Source: Opitutus terrae PB90-1 (lineage in GTDB: Bacteria > Verrucomicrobiota > Verrucomicrobiia > Opitutales > Opitutaceae). From it: a DNA stretch of 64,000 bases. The notes below the pieces were generated by a model that ran no database searches, had not been told where the DNA came from, and worked only from the letters and a program-made list of their open reading frames with translations. The position numbers and the translations under genes are program-made. Of this stretch, positions 1-7,726 are shown piece after piece. The stretch covers positions 3,605,001 to 3,669,000 of the forward strand of contig NC_010571.1 in the NCBI RefSeq assembly GCF_000019965.1, in the 5' to 3' direction. The number at the start of each line of letters is the position of its first letter. Positions within the stretch are counted from its first letter, which is position 1.

Positions 1-128
1 GCCCAGATGCCGAGATTCACCTGATCGAGTGTCGCGGCGAACACGAGCACGAGCGACAGGATCAGCAGCACGACCGTGAGCCGGAGCGAGACGAAGAAGT
101 CGCGGAACTGGCGGGTGGTGTCGTTCAT
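1..128 (-). CDS. ResB-like cytochrome c biogenesis protein, N-terminal fragment
   Basis: Read on the minus strand from an ATG at 128, the frame stays open for 42 codons and runs off the left edge of the window. It begins MNDTTRQFRDFFVSLRLTVV, continues into one hydrophobic helix (about residues 15-33), and then reads LDQVNLGIWA. A short cytoplasmic start, one helix and an L-D-Q-x-x-L-G-I stretch are typical of ResB/Ccs1 proteins of system II cytochrome c maturation, which hold apocytochrome and haem at the membrane. The ATG overlaps the TGA of the lipoprotein gene upstream (ATGA, 125-128), so the two are probably translated together. Only the N-terminus is visible, so the family call is an inference from about 40 residues. 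Confidence 0.7.
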   Translation of the reverse strand, partial: MNDTTRQFRDFFVSLRLTVVLLILSLVLVFAATLDQVNLGIW

Positions 129-778
129 GGCTGGGCGGGGGCGGAAACTTTGACCGAGCGAAGCAGATCGAGCAGCGCGGGCTTTTCCTTGGCGACAAGT
201 GCGTCGGGGCCGGCGAGTTTGAAAAACCAGGTGGCTTGGCCGACCGGCACGATCGCGCCGATCATCCGCTGCGCGGGTTGGGAATCGGGGTTGGCGAATT
301 CGACGACCGCGAACCGCAGTCCGTCATGCTCGAAGCGCGTCACGGCATTCTCGTAATCGGACGCCGGCAGCGGCGACAGTCCAATCTGGCCGCGCCAACG
401 GTTGAAGTTGGCCACCTCGCCGCCGACGTCGCCCGGGAAAGCGGTGACCGAGAAATCGGCTGGCGCGCCGCCTTCGCCGGGTACGGCGTAGCTGCCCTTG
501 CGCATGGCGGAAGCGGGCTTCGCCTGCCAGTGCTCCGGAGCCGTCCACGTCAGCGCAGGGCCGGTGTTGGCGGTGGACACGGCCGTATTGGCCATCGCGC
601 CTCCGCTCATCGGATTCGGCGCGCCAGCCGCGGGCGGAGTATCCAGTCCGCCCGTGAGGATCGGTGGGAGCGGTTCGGGCTTCTCGCTCGCGACACGGTA
701 GGTTTCGATCTTGGCGTCGCGGCAGGCTGCTAGTCCGAGCAGGGCCAGGACCAGCGTAGGGACGAGGGAAACGCGCAT
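125..778 (-). CDS. Predicted lipoprotein upstream of ResB-like gene
   Basis: The product is 217 aa. It has a lipoprotein signal: Met-Arg, a hydrophobic run, then LAAC with the lipidated cysteine at residue 19. A Pro/Ala/Gly-rich linker covers about residues 25-75 and is followed by a compact domain (about 75-217) containing WTAPEHW, FPGDVGG and NRWRGQIGL. I have seen the W-x-x-P...FPGDVGGxxxNxNRWRxQ pattern in uncharacterised planctomycete and verrucomicrobial lipoproteins, but I know of no assigned function. Its stop codon overlaps the start of the ResB-like gene, which suggests a role near cytochrome c assembly at the outer face of the inner membrane. That role is inferred from context only. 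Confidence 0.85.
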   Translation of the reverse strand: MRVSLVPTLVLALLGLAACRDAKIETYRVASEKPEPLPPILTGGLDTPPAAGAPNPMSGGAMANTAVSTANTGPALTWTAPEHWQAKPASAMRKGSYAVPGEGGAPADFSVTAFPGDVGGEVANFNRWRGQIGLSPLPASDYENAVTRFEHDGLRFAVVEFANPDSQPAQRMIGAIVPVGQATWFFKLAGPDALVAKEKPALLDLLRSVKVSAPAQP

Positions 779-1009
779 AAACGCCCCGAATCAGGCTCGG
801 TTCGACGAAACTGCAACCCAATCTGCACGCCTCGAAAGAAGTCGGCGCCGGACTCCCGGAGCGGGGCGGATGTTTCTGTCCAACTTGTTACCGTAAGCGT
901 TTCGCGCTCCGGGCGGCGTGAATGTTGGGTGGATGGCGCCGGACGCGCGTGGCCGAGACCGTCGCGAATTCCTCGCTTCGCCCCCGCCACGCTGTCGGCG
1001 AACCCATCC

Positions 1010-2233
1010 ATGAACAACACACGGTTTCTCGGCTTCCGCTTGCTGGGCGCACTCGGCGCCTTGTCTCTGGTTCCGGTGTCGGCGCAGATCGTAGAACTGC
1101 GCGCGACGATCAACGCACAACAGGAAACGACCGCGAGTGCATCCCCCGCCACGGGCACGGCGGTGATGCTCTACGACGTCGCGACAAACAAATTCGATCT
1201 CACGGTGACGATCGAGAATTTCGCCAACCCGATCACCAATTCGCACATCCACGAAGGAGCCGTCGGAGTGGCGGGCGGGGTGGTGACCGGGCTGGGCGCC
1301 GAGGCGGTCTACCAACGCAGCGGTAACACGGTGACGGCGACCTTCGCCGGGGTGACCCACGGCGGCTCGCCGGCGACGCTGCTCAGCGGTGGCGCGTACT
1401 ACAACGTGCATTCGGCCACGTATCCGGGCGGCGAGGTCCGCGGGCAGTTGCTGCCGCAGCCGGTGAAACTGGTGGCCGTGCTCGACGGCGCTCACGAGAG
1501 CACGCCGAACACCTCGACCGCCGTCGGCGCGGCGCTCATTACCTTTCAACCGGACACGAAAAAGATCACCACGCGGATCAACGTCTATCGTTTCACCAAC
1601 CCGCTCACTAACTCCCATTACCATGAAGCCGACCCTGGCACGGCCGGCGGAGTCGTGCACGGGCTCGGCGGCGCGAGCGTCTACACGCGGACCGGCGATT
1701 CTTACGGCGCGGTGTTTGCGGACCAAACCTATGGCGGCGATACGGTGAAACTGCTCGCCGGCGGTGCGTATCTCAACGTGCACAGCGACGTCTATCCCGG
1801 GGGCGAGATCCGCGGCCAGGTGCAGGTGAGCAATCGGACGACGGAGTCGCGGCTGGTGAATGTCTCAAACCGCGGCTGGGTCGGCACCGGCGACCAGGTG
1901 CTGATCACGGGTTTCGTGATCGAGGGCGGGGAACCGCTGCGAGTGCTGGTGACCGCGCGCGGGCAGTCGCTCGCGGCCGCCGGCGTGACCGGCGTGCTCG
2001 CGGATCCGATGGTGTCGCTGCACGACGCGCAGAGCCGCCAGCTCCTCACCAATGACAAGTTCACCGAAACGTTCGGGGCCGGCGAGTTGCCCGCCATCGG
2101 TTATGGGCCGAGCAACCTGGACGAGGCGGCGCTCCTCGTGATCCTGCCTCCCGGCGCTTACACCGCGATCACCAGCGGAGTCGGCGGCACCACGGGCATC
2201 GCGATCTCCGAAGCCTACGAGGTGCAACCGTAG
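1010..2233 (+). CDS. Secreted protein with two CHRD domains
   Basis: The product is 407 aa. The start at 1010 is preferred over an in-frame ATG at 929 because the protein then opens with a clean signal peptide (MNNTRF, hydrophobic core, cleavage near VSA-Q at 25-26). Two CHRD-type domains follow at about 26-150 and 153-275. Each has an N-S-H-[IY]-H-E motif and ends in a GGAY-x-NVHS-xx-YPGGE-[VI]-RGQ motif. CHRD domains occur in chordin and in many exported bacterial proteins of unknown role. The C-terminal 120 residues form a separate domain (SNRGWVGTGDQVLITGF, later LPPGAYTAITSG) that resembles repeated C-terminal modules I associate with Opitutus-like exported proteins. It stands alone, divergent from the lipoprotein gene. 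Confidence 0.9.
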   Translation: MNNTRFLGFRLLGALGALSLVPVSAQIVELRATINAQQETTASASPATGTAVMLYDVATNKFDLTVTIENFANPITNSHIHEGAVGVAGGVVTGLGAEAVYQRSGNTVTATFAGVTHGGSPATLLSGGAYYNVHSATYPGGEVRGQLLPQPVKLVAVLDGAHESTPNTSTAVGAALITFQPDTKKITTRINVYRFTNPLTNSHYHEADPGTAGGVVHGLGGASVYTRTGDSYGAVFADQTYGGDTVKLLAGGAYLNVHSDVYPGGEIRGQVQVSNRTTESRLVNVSNRGWVGTGDQVLITGFVIEGGEPLRVLVTARGQSLAAAGVTGVLADPMVSLHDAQSRQLLTNDKFTETFGAGELPAIGYGPSNLDEAALLVILPPGAYTAITSGVGGTTGIAISEAYEVQP

Positions 2234-2316
2234 CGCGCGTTGAGCGATGGGCGCCGGACGGGAGACCGGCCGGCGCCGGCTGGACATATCTCATTTTTCC
2301 GCAGACCCGCGGGCGC

Positions 2317-2348
2317 CCGGCCCATGTCACAAAGGTGAGATGGGCCGG
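2317..2348. other. Strong hairpin between CHRD gene and pxp operon
   Basis: CCGGCCCAT (2317-2325) pairs perfectly with ATGGGCCGG (2340-2348). Inside it, after one mismatched base on each side, TCAC pairs with GTGA around an AAAG tetraloop, giving a 13-bp interrupted stem. A bulged GC extension continues outwards. It ends about 50 bases before the pxpB start and is followed by a broken T-rich stretch (tattttta). It could be a terminator for the upstream gene or a leader or operator for pxpBCA; the sequence does not decide. Confidence 0.6.
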
Positions 2349-2398
2349 CGCGTATTTTTACTTTGTTTCCCGGCGAGCAATCACGCATAGGTTGAGTC

Positions 2399-3121
2399 AT
2401 GATTTTTGCGCCGTCGGGCGATTCGTCGGTGGTGGTGACCTTGGGAGCCACGTTGGACGAATCGACGCTGGCGCGGGTGCGGGCACTGGCGGCAGAACTC
2501 GAGCGGGCCCCTGACGCGGGCATCATCGATGTCGTGCCGGCCTATGCGACGGTCGCGGTTTACTACGAGCCGAGTACGGCCAGCGGCACGGACGAGACGC
2601 CGTATCAGCACATCTGTGGCGTGATCGAAGCGTGTGCGGCGAAGGTCGAGCACGGCTGGCCGGATCTCGTGCGGCAAAAGCTCGGGGCTGCGGGACGGGA
2701 CGCGCCGCAGGCGATCGAGATTCCCGTGTGCTACACAGGGGAGTTCGCGCCCGATCTGGCGGAGGTGGCGCGTCATTGCGGGCTCGCGCCGACCGAGGTG
2801 AGCGCGCTGCACAGCGGGGCGGACTATCACGTACACGCGGTGGGATTCTCGCCCGGGTTCGCGTATCTCGGCGGGCTGCCGGAGAAGCTCTTCACGCCGC
2901 GGCGGCCGACGCCGCGCACGCAGGTGCCGGCGGGATCCGTGGGGATCGGCTGGATGCACACGGGTGTGTATCCGCTCGCTACTCCCGGTGGCTGGCAATT
3001 GATCGGTCGCACGCCGCTTATCCTGTTCCGCCTCGACGAGGCGAATCCCGCGCGGTTGCGGGTGGGCGATCACGTGAAGTTCCGGACGATCACGGCCGAG
3101 GAGTTTGCGCGATGGAAATGA
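2399..3121 (+). CDS. pxpB: 5-oxoprolinase subunit PxpB (KipI-like)
   Basis: The product is 240 aa, the normal length for the family. It is one of three subunits of the ATP-dependent 5-oxoprolinase that opens 5-oxo-L-proline to L-glutamate. The N-terminal half carries the KipI-type start ([14 protein letters not shown]). The C-terminal half carries the cyclophilin-like core with [14 protein letters not shown], followed by [13 protein letters not shown] and [16 protein letters not shown], which are the family's strongest signatures. It is the first gene of a pxpB-pxpC-pxpA operon, and its TGA (3119-3121) overlaps a possible ATG of pxpC. KipI of Bacillus is also a kinase inhibitor, but the complete pxp set points to the metabolic role. 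Confidence 0.96.
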   Translation: MIFAPSGDSSVVVTLGATLDESTLARVRALAAELERAPDAGIIDVVPAYATVAVYYEPSTASGTDETPYQHICGVIEACAAKVEHGWPDLVRQKLGAAGRDAPQAIEIPVCYTGEFAPDLAEVARHCGLAPTEVSALHSGADYHVHAVGFSPGFAYLGGLPEKLFTPRRPTPRTQVPAGSVGIGWMHTGVYPLATPGGWQLIGRTPLILFRLDEANPARLRVGDHVKFRTITAEEFARWK

Positions 3122-4068
3122 GGATCATTCGCGCCGGCCAGTTGACGACAGTGCAGGATCTGGGACGGTGCGGACTGCGCGCGGCCGGGGTGCCGTTGAG
3201 TGGGGCGATGGATCCCTTCGCGCTGCGCATCGCCAACGCCCTGGTGGGTAATTCCGAGTTGGCGGCGGCGCTGGAATTCACCCTGGTCGGACCGGAAATC
3301 GAGTTCACGGCCGAGGCACGCGTCGCGCTCACCGGAGTCGAGTGCGACGGCTTCGCCGCGTGGAAGCCGGTCGTCGTTCCAGCCGGTGCGCGGGTTAATC
3401 TCAGCCGGTGTGTGCGCGGGTGCCACGGTTATCTGGCGATCGCCGGGGGTGTGGAGGTGCCGCTCGTGTTGCGGAGTCGCAGCACGTATTTGCGCGGCGG
3501 GTTCGGCGGATGGCAGGGGCGGGCGTTGCGCGACGGCGACGTGCTGCCGATCGGCGCCGCGGCGGCAATCGAGGGTACCGCGCTCGCAGGTGTGACGGGC
3601 TGGCGGATCGATCCGCGAATCCTGCCGGCGTATTCCGCGAAGGCGACAGTGCGGACGTTGCCGGGCGCGCAAGGGGAGGAGTTTGGCGGCGCGTTGTTCG
3701 AGCGGGAGTTCACGGTTGCGCCGCAATCGGATCGGATGGGGCTGCGACTGCTCGGACCCAAACTGGAGCGCAGCAACACTGCGGACCTGCTCTCGATGGC
3801 GGCGGCGCCGGGCACGATCCAAGTGCCACCGGATGGCCAGCCGCTCGCGCTCATGGCGGACGCCCAGACGATCGGGGGCTATCCACAGGTTGCGCACGTG
3901 ATCAGCGTCGATCTGCCGGTGCTGGCACAGCTGCGGCCCGGTGACACGGTGCGGTTCGCGCCGGTGACGCTCGCCGAGGCGCACCGGCTCGCGCAGGCGC
4001 GGGAGCACGCCGTGGCGATGCTGCGCGAGGGGCTCGCCGAGAAACTGGGCGCGCACCCGCAGCCGTGA
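3112..4068 (+). CDS. pxpC: 5-oxoprolinase subunit PxpC (KipA, biotin-dependent carboxyltransferase family)
   Basis: The product is 318 aa from ATG 3112, or 316 aa from the in-frame ATG at 3118, which overlaps the pxpB stop. A GAGGAG at about 3099-3104 is well spaced for 3112. Family signatures visible are an early TVQDLGR, then [17 protein letters not shown], and in the C-terminal half [20 protein letters not shown] and [15 protein letters not shown]. This subunit belongs to the carboxyltransferase-like fold and works with PxpB in activating 5-oxoproline. Its stop overlaps the GTG start of pxpA (GTGA at 4065-4068), so all three genes are translationally coupled. Confidence 0.95.
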   Translation: MEMRIIRAGQLTTVQDLGRCGLRAAGVPLSGAMDPFALRIANALVGNSELAAALEFTLVGPEIEFTAEARVALTGVECDGFAAWKPVVVPAGARVNLSRCVRGCHGYLAIAGGVEVPLVLRSRSTYLRGGFGGWQGRALRDGDVLPIGAAAAIEGTALAGVTGWRIDPRILPAYSAKATVRTLPGAQGEEFGGALFEREFTVAPQSDRMGLRLLGPKLERSNTADLLSMAAAPGTIQVPPDGQPLALMADAQTIGGYPQVAHVISVDLPVLAQLRPGDTVRFAPVTLAEAHRLAQAREHAVAMLREGLAEKLGAHPQP

Positions 4069-4802
4069 CGAGCCTCGATCTGAATTGCGACTTGGGGGAG
4101 GGCGGGGCGCACGATGCGGAATTGATGCCGTTGATCAGCTCGGCGAACATCGCGTGCGGCGCGCATGCGGGCGACGCGCAGACGATGCAAGCGGCGGTCG
4201 CCCTGGCGCAGCGGCACGGCGTCGCGATCGGCGCGCATCCGGGTTTTGCGGATCGCGAATATTTTGGCCGGCGCGAGTTGGAGCTGCCGCCGAGCGGAAT
4301 CGAGCGGCTCGTCGGGGAGCAGGTGAACGCCTTGCGCGCGCTTGCACCGCTGCGGCACGTGAAGCCGCACGGCGGACTCTACAACCGGGCGGCGTGCGAT
4401 CGCGCGTGCGCGGAAGCTGTCGCTCGCGCGGTGCGGGCGGTGGATCCAGCGCTCGTGCTTTATGCGCTGGCGGGCAGCGAACTGGTGCGCGCCGGCCGCG
4501 CGGCGGGTTTGCGGGTGGCGGAAGAGGTGTTTGCCGATCGCACGTATCGCGCCGACGGCTCGCTCACGCCGCGTTCGGAGCCGGGGGCGCTGATCGAAAG
4601 TGAGGACGCCATGGTCGTGCAGGTGCTGCAGGTCGTGCGCGAGGGGATCGTGAGATCGATCGACGGCGTGGACGTGAAGATCGTGGCGGACACGGTGTGC
4701 CTGCACGGTGACGGCTCGCAGGTGGTGGCGTTTGCGCGCAGACTGCGCACCGCGCTTGAGAGCGCGGGCATCGAGATCGCGGCGATGGCTGCGGCTCGGT
4801 AG
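4065..4802 (+). CDS. pxpA: 5-oxoprolinase subunit PxpA (LamB/YcsF family)
   Basis: The product is 245 aa from a GTG start that overlaps the pxpC stop. It is a member of the LamB/YcsF family, the third subunit of 5-oxoprolinase. Family motifs are present in order: DLNCDLGEG near residue 5, SSANIACGAHAGD, GAHPGFAD, VKPHGGLYN, FADRTYRADGSLTPR and CLHGDGSQVV. These conserved Asp and His residues line the putative metal/substrate pocket. It is the last gene of the operon; a double hairpin follows directly and separates it from the convergent hisF. The reaction consumes ATP and yields glutamate, so the operon probably recycles spontaneously formed pyroglutamate. Confidence 0.97.
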   Translation: MTSLDLNCDLGEGGAHDAELMPLISSANIACGAHAGDAQTMQAAVALAQRHGVAIGAHPGFADREYFGRRELELPPSGIERLVGEQVNALRALAPLRHVKPHGGLYNRAACDRACAEAVARAVRAVDPALVLYALAGSELVRAGRAAGLRVAEEVFADRTYRADGSLTPRSEPGALIESEDAMVVQVLQVVREGIVRSIDGVDVKIVADTVCLHGDGSQVVAFARRLRTALESAGIEIAAMAAAR

Positions 4803-4867
4803 CGGCAGGTCTCTGCCTGCCCGCGGGTCGGGGCGCGTTGGCCGGCAGGCAGGGACGCCTGCCGCCA
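4802..4867. repeat. Twin-hairpin palindromic element (loops TCTCT / AGGGA)
   Basis: This lies between the convergent genes pxpA and hisF. Hairpin 1 is GGCAGG (4804-4809), a 6-nt loop, then CCTGCC (4816-4821). Hairpin 2 is GGCAGGC (4844-4850), a 6-nt loop, then GCCTGCC (4857-4863). The loops contain TCTCT and AGGGA, which pair over 5 positions (one T-G wobble). The whole element is also an imperfect inverted repeat. It may act as a bidirectional terminator; it belongs to the element family described in the findings. Confidence 0.75.
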
Positions 4868-4881
4868 CGATGGCTGGCGTA

Positions 4882-5643
4882 CTACGACCGGACGGGCACG
4901 CCACGCTGGCCAAGGAAGGCCTTCGCTTGGGCGATCGTGTAGGTGCCGAAGTGGAAAATGCTCGCCGCCAGCACGGCGCTGGCGTGGCCCTGATCGAGCA
5001 CGTCCGCCAGATGTTGGAGCGTGCCGGCGCCGCCGCTGGCGATGACCGGCACGCTAACGGCGTCGCTCACGCCCCGAGTCAGCTCCAGGTCGTAGCCATC
5101 GCCCGTCCCGTCACGGTCCATGCTCGTGAGTAGGATTTCGCCGGCGCCGAGTTCCACCGCGCGGCGAGCCCACGCGATCGCATCAAGCTCGGTGGGATTG
5201 CGGCCGCCGTGCGTGTAGACGCGCCACGATTGGCCGTCGGGTTCGCGTTTCGCGTCGATCGCGACGACGATGCACTGCACCCCGAACCGCTCCGCGGCGT
5301 CCGCGATGAGCTGCGGGTTCTTGATCGCGGCGGTGTTGAGCGAAACCTTGTCGGCACCGGCTTTCAGCATCGTCTCGATGTCCGCGACCGTGCGCAGACC
5401 GCCGCCGACGGTGAGCGGCATGAAGCATTGTTCGGCGGTCGCGGCGACGACGTCATGCATGATCTTCCGCTCATCGCTGGAGGCGGTGATATCGAGGAAG
5501 ATGAGTTCGTCGGCGCCCTGCGCATCGTAGGCGCGCGCGCAGGCCACCGGGTCGCCCGCGTCGCGCAGTTGCTGGAACCTGACCCCTTTGACGACGCGGC
5601 CGGCGTTGACGTCGAGGCAGGGGATGATCCGGCGAGAGAGCAT
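4882..5643 (-). CDS. hisF: Imidazole glycerol phosphate synthase cyclase subunit HisF
   Basis: The product is 253 aa. The ATG at 5643 was chosen because the protein then starts [12 protein letters not shown], exactly as HisF proteins do; an upstream in-frame start at 5658 would add five residues. It is a TIM-barrel enzyme. The catalytic pair is visible as Asp11 in CLDV and the Asp in VVAIDAKR, together with the phosphate-binding TVGGGLRT and [14 protein letters not shown]. With HisH it makes imidazole glycerol phosphate and AICAR in histidine synthesis. No other his gene is adjacent (hisG is about 42 kb away), so the pathway is not in one operon here. Confidence 0.98.
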   Translation of the reverse strand: MLSRRIIPCLDVNAGRVVKGVRFQQLRDAGDPVACARAYDAQGADELIFLDITASSDERKIMHDVVAATAEQCFMPLTVGGGLRTVADIETMLKAGADKVSLNTAAIKNPQLIADAAERFGVQCIVVAIDAKREPDGQSWRVYTHGGRNPTELDAIAWARRAVELGAGEILLTSMDRDGTGDGYDLELTRGVSDAVSVPVIASGGAGTLQHLADVLDQGHASAVLAASIFHFGTYTIAQAKAFLGQRGVPVRS

Positions 5644-5650
5644 GGAGGAA

Positions 5651-5736
5651 AGTAACAAGGATCAAGGGGCAAGTAACAAGCGGGGACGCAAAACAGTCCG
5701 GGCTCCTGTTACTTGATACTTGTCTCTTGTTACTTG
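5651..5736. repeat. Inverted repeat built from AAGTAACAAG-like units
   Basis: CAAGTAACAAG at 5670-5680 is repeated perfectly inverted as CTTGTTACTTG at 5726-5736. A second pair of partial units lies at 5651-5659 (AGTAACAAG) and 5708-5717 (GTTACTTGAT). Each arm therefore holds two or three direct copies of a word close to AAGTAACAAG or AAGTATCAAG. It fills the gap between hisF and the 586-aa gene, both on the minus strand. Function unknown; it is AT-richer than its surroundings. Confidence 0.75.
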
Positions 5737-5752
5737 CGGCGCGCTGCGCCGT

Positions 5753-7513
5753 TCAACTGTCGATCAGCGCGACGTCGGGATCGAAGTTAACGATCAGCCG
5801 GTAGACGTGGCCGGGACGCATGATCAGCGGATGATCGCGCACGAGATACTGCAGATAGTGAATCTTGCCGTAGTTCGTGCGGTAGGTCGCATCCGCGCTG
5901 ACCACTTCGGTCTCGCGCCAAGTCGCCTGAAAATCGTCCTTCGCCACAGTGCAGCGATGGCCCTGCGGCCCGAGCGTGAGCGAGCCGGGCAGCCGGTAGG
6001 TCGAATGCGGCGCCGCGATCGCGAGAGCGTAGCGGAACTTGTCCAGCTGCACCTGCTGCTTCACGAGGTAGGCGAACTCCGCGCTGATCTTGTTGCCGGA
6101 GAAAGTCCACTGGACCTTCACGCTGCCGAGATTGCGCACCAGCTCCTCGTTGGTGTTGATCAGCTCCGGCTGCTCGTAGCGGAAGTAGAAGCTGTTGCGC
6201 AGGCCGAGGCCCGTGACGCAGTTCTTCCCATAGAACGCCGGCAGCGTCACCTGGTCGCCGAACGTGAGTTCGGGCAGCATGATCGGCAGATAGACGTTGT
6301 TCGGCCAGTCGAACACGCCCGGCGTGTGCGGGAACGGCAGCGTATCCGAGGTCAGGTGACTGCCGGAGCTGACGAGCGGGATCTGGGCATGCAGCCCGCT
6401 TTCCGCGTCGCGGTAGAGAAACAGGCCCTGCTCCTTGCGGTTCGATTTGTCGAAGATGACGAAGCGGCCGCTGGTGCGGATCGGCTCGGTCTTCGGCGTG
6501 CCGGCGGGGAGCTGCACGGTCTTCGCGAGCCGCGACCACTGGCAGAGGTAGCGGGCGGCATCGAAGTTGGCCATCCGCGTCGTGTGGCGCTCGTAGGCGG
6601 TGCGCTCCTGGTCGCGAAGGTCGAGGTAGCCGTGCTCCTGGTCGAGGTAAGTGCCGTAGAAGAACAGGAACAGCCGGCGCAGGATGTCGAAATACTTCGT
6701 CTTCTGGTCGTCCGGAATCCAGCCGTCACGCAGGCCCTGCAGGATAAGGCTGATGCAGTGCATCTGGCCGTAGGCGCCGCACGCGCGGCCGAACGCCCAG
6801 CCGAGTCCGTCCGCGCGGACGAGGTCCGGCATCATGCGGATGTATTTCTCGGCGTAGGTGCGGAGCGTCGGGAGCTTCCGGTCGCGCACGCCGCTGTTGG
6901 CGTGGAGCTGCAGCGCGGAGCGCGTGAAGACGAACGTCATCACGCCGTAGAGATTGAAATTGCCGCCGAAGCCGGTGGTGGCGTCGTCGAAGAAGCCGGC
7001 CGAACTGGTCTGCTGGATGCGATCGCACATCCGCTCGATCAACCGCGAGGTCTCGTCCTTCTTCGAGAGGCCGAAGCTGAAGCGCGCGACCGCCTTGGCG
7101 ATGTTGAAGGCCTGCCAGTGGTTATCGTAGTCGCTGCGGTGGAGGAGTGCCTTGTCGATGCGCTCGCGGGTTTCCTCGACGAGCCGTTCCCAGACGGGAT
7201 TGCGCTCCTTGGAGGGGCCGAAGCAGAGCAGGCCGAGCGCCGCGTAAGCGAGCCCGTTTTCCGTGGCGGGCTCGGTGAAGATTTGCGCCGTGATGCAGCG
7301 GGCTGCGAGATCGATCAGATCGTGGCCCTTGAGGGTGGTCTCGCCGGTGCCGCGGTAGAATTCGCCGAGCGCGAAGGCGACGTGGCCGGGTTCATCGGAG
7401 CGGGCTTGCTCTCCTTCCACAGGCAGGAGCGTGCCGTCGGGTTGAATGGATTCGAGATTGTGGGCCAGCATCGATCTGGCCATGTCGAGACATTGCTCGG
7501 AAAAACTGTGCAT
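5753..7513 (-). CDS. Conserved hypothetical protein, probably alpha/alpha-barrel-like
   Basis: The product is 586 aa. I cannot assign a family with confidence. There is no signal peptide or membrane helix. The first 330 residues are helix-rich with many aromatic and conserved-looking short motifs (NHWQAFNIAKAVARFSFG, GFGGNFNLYG, ADGLGWAFGRACGAYGQMH), resembling six-hairpin (alpha/alpha) toroids of glycoside hydrolase/lyase-like enzymes. The last 230 residues are beta-rich (FVIFDKSNRKEQGLFLYRD, later PGHVYRLIVNFDPD), as in the C-terminal beta-sandwich of heparinase-type lyases. A cytoplasmic carbohydrate-active role is only a guess. It lies alone upstream of hisF on the same strand, with an inverted repeat between them. 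Confidence 0.8.
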   Translation of the reverse strand: MHSFSEQCLDMARSMLAHNLESIQPDGTLLPVEGEQARSDEPGHVAFALGEFYRGTGETTLKGHDLIDLAARCITAQIFTEPATENGLAYAALGLLCFGPSKERNPVWERLVEETRERIDKALLHRSDYDNHWQAFNIAKAVARFSFGLSKKDETSRLIERMCDRIQQTSSAGFFDDATTGFGGNFNLYGVMTFVFTRSALQLHANSGVRDRKLPTLRTYAEKYIRMMPDLVRADGLGWAFGRACGAYGQMHCISLILQGLRDGWIPDDQKTKYFDILRRLFLFFYGTYLDQEHGYLDLRDQERTAYERHTTRMANFDAARYLCQWSRLAKTVQLPAGTPKTEPIRTSGRFVIFDKSNRKEQGLFLYRDAESGLHAQIPLVSSGSHLTSDTLPFPHTPGVFDWPNNVYLPIMLPELTFGDQVTLPAFYGKNCVTGLGLRNSFYFRYEQPELINTNEELVRNLGSVKVQWTFSGNKISAEFAYLVKQQVQLDKFRYALAIAAPHSTYRLPGSLTLGPQGHRCTVAKDDFQATWRETEVVSADATYRTNYGKIHYLQYLVRDHPLIMRPGHVYRLIVNFDPDVALIDS

Positions 7514-7726
7514 GCGGTGAGTTTGGCGTGGGAATCGGCGGGCCGGCGCGGCTGCCGTGAGAAGGGAATGAATCTCAGGAGAATCCGAAGCGGGGCAAGA
7601 GGGAAGTTCGGGGAAATGCGGCGCGCAGGATGGAACCTATAGGACCAATAAGCCCCATAGGACCCAGGGAACGGGGCCGCGCTCGCGGGCGGCGCTGGCG
7701 TGAACTTCGCCGGCCGGGGGCCAGCC

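Noticed and set aside
7630-7666. Decamer-like CCTATAGGAC / CCATAGGACC repeats upstream of rho's stop
   Set aside because: Only about three loose units, too few to call a tandem repeat here, although similar text could be a genome-wide repeat.
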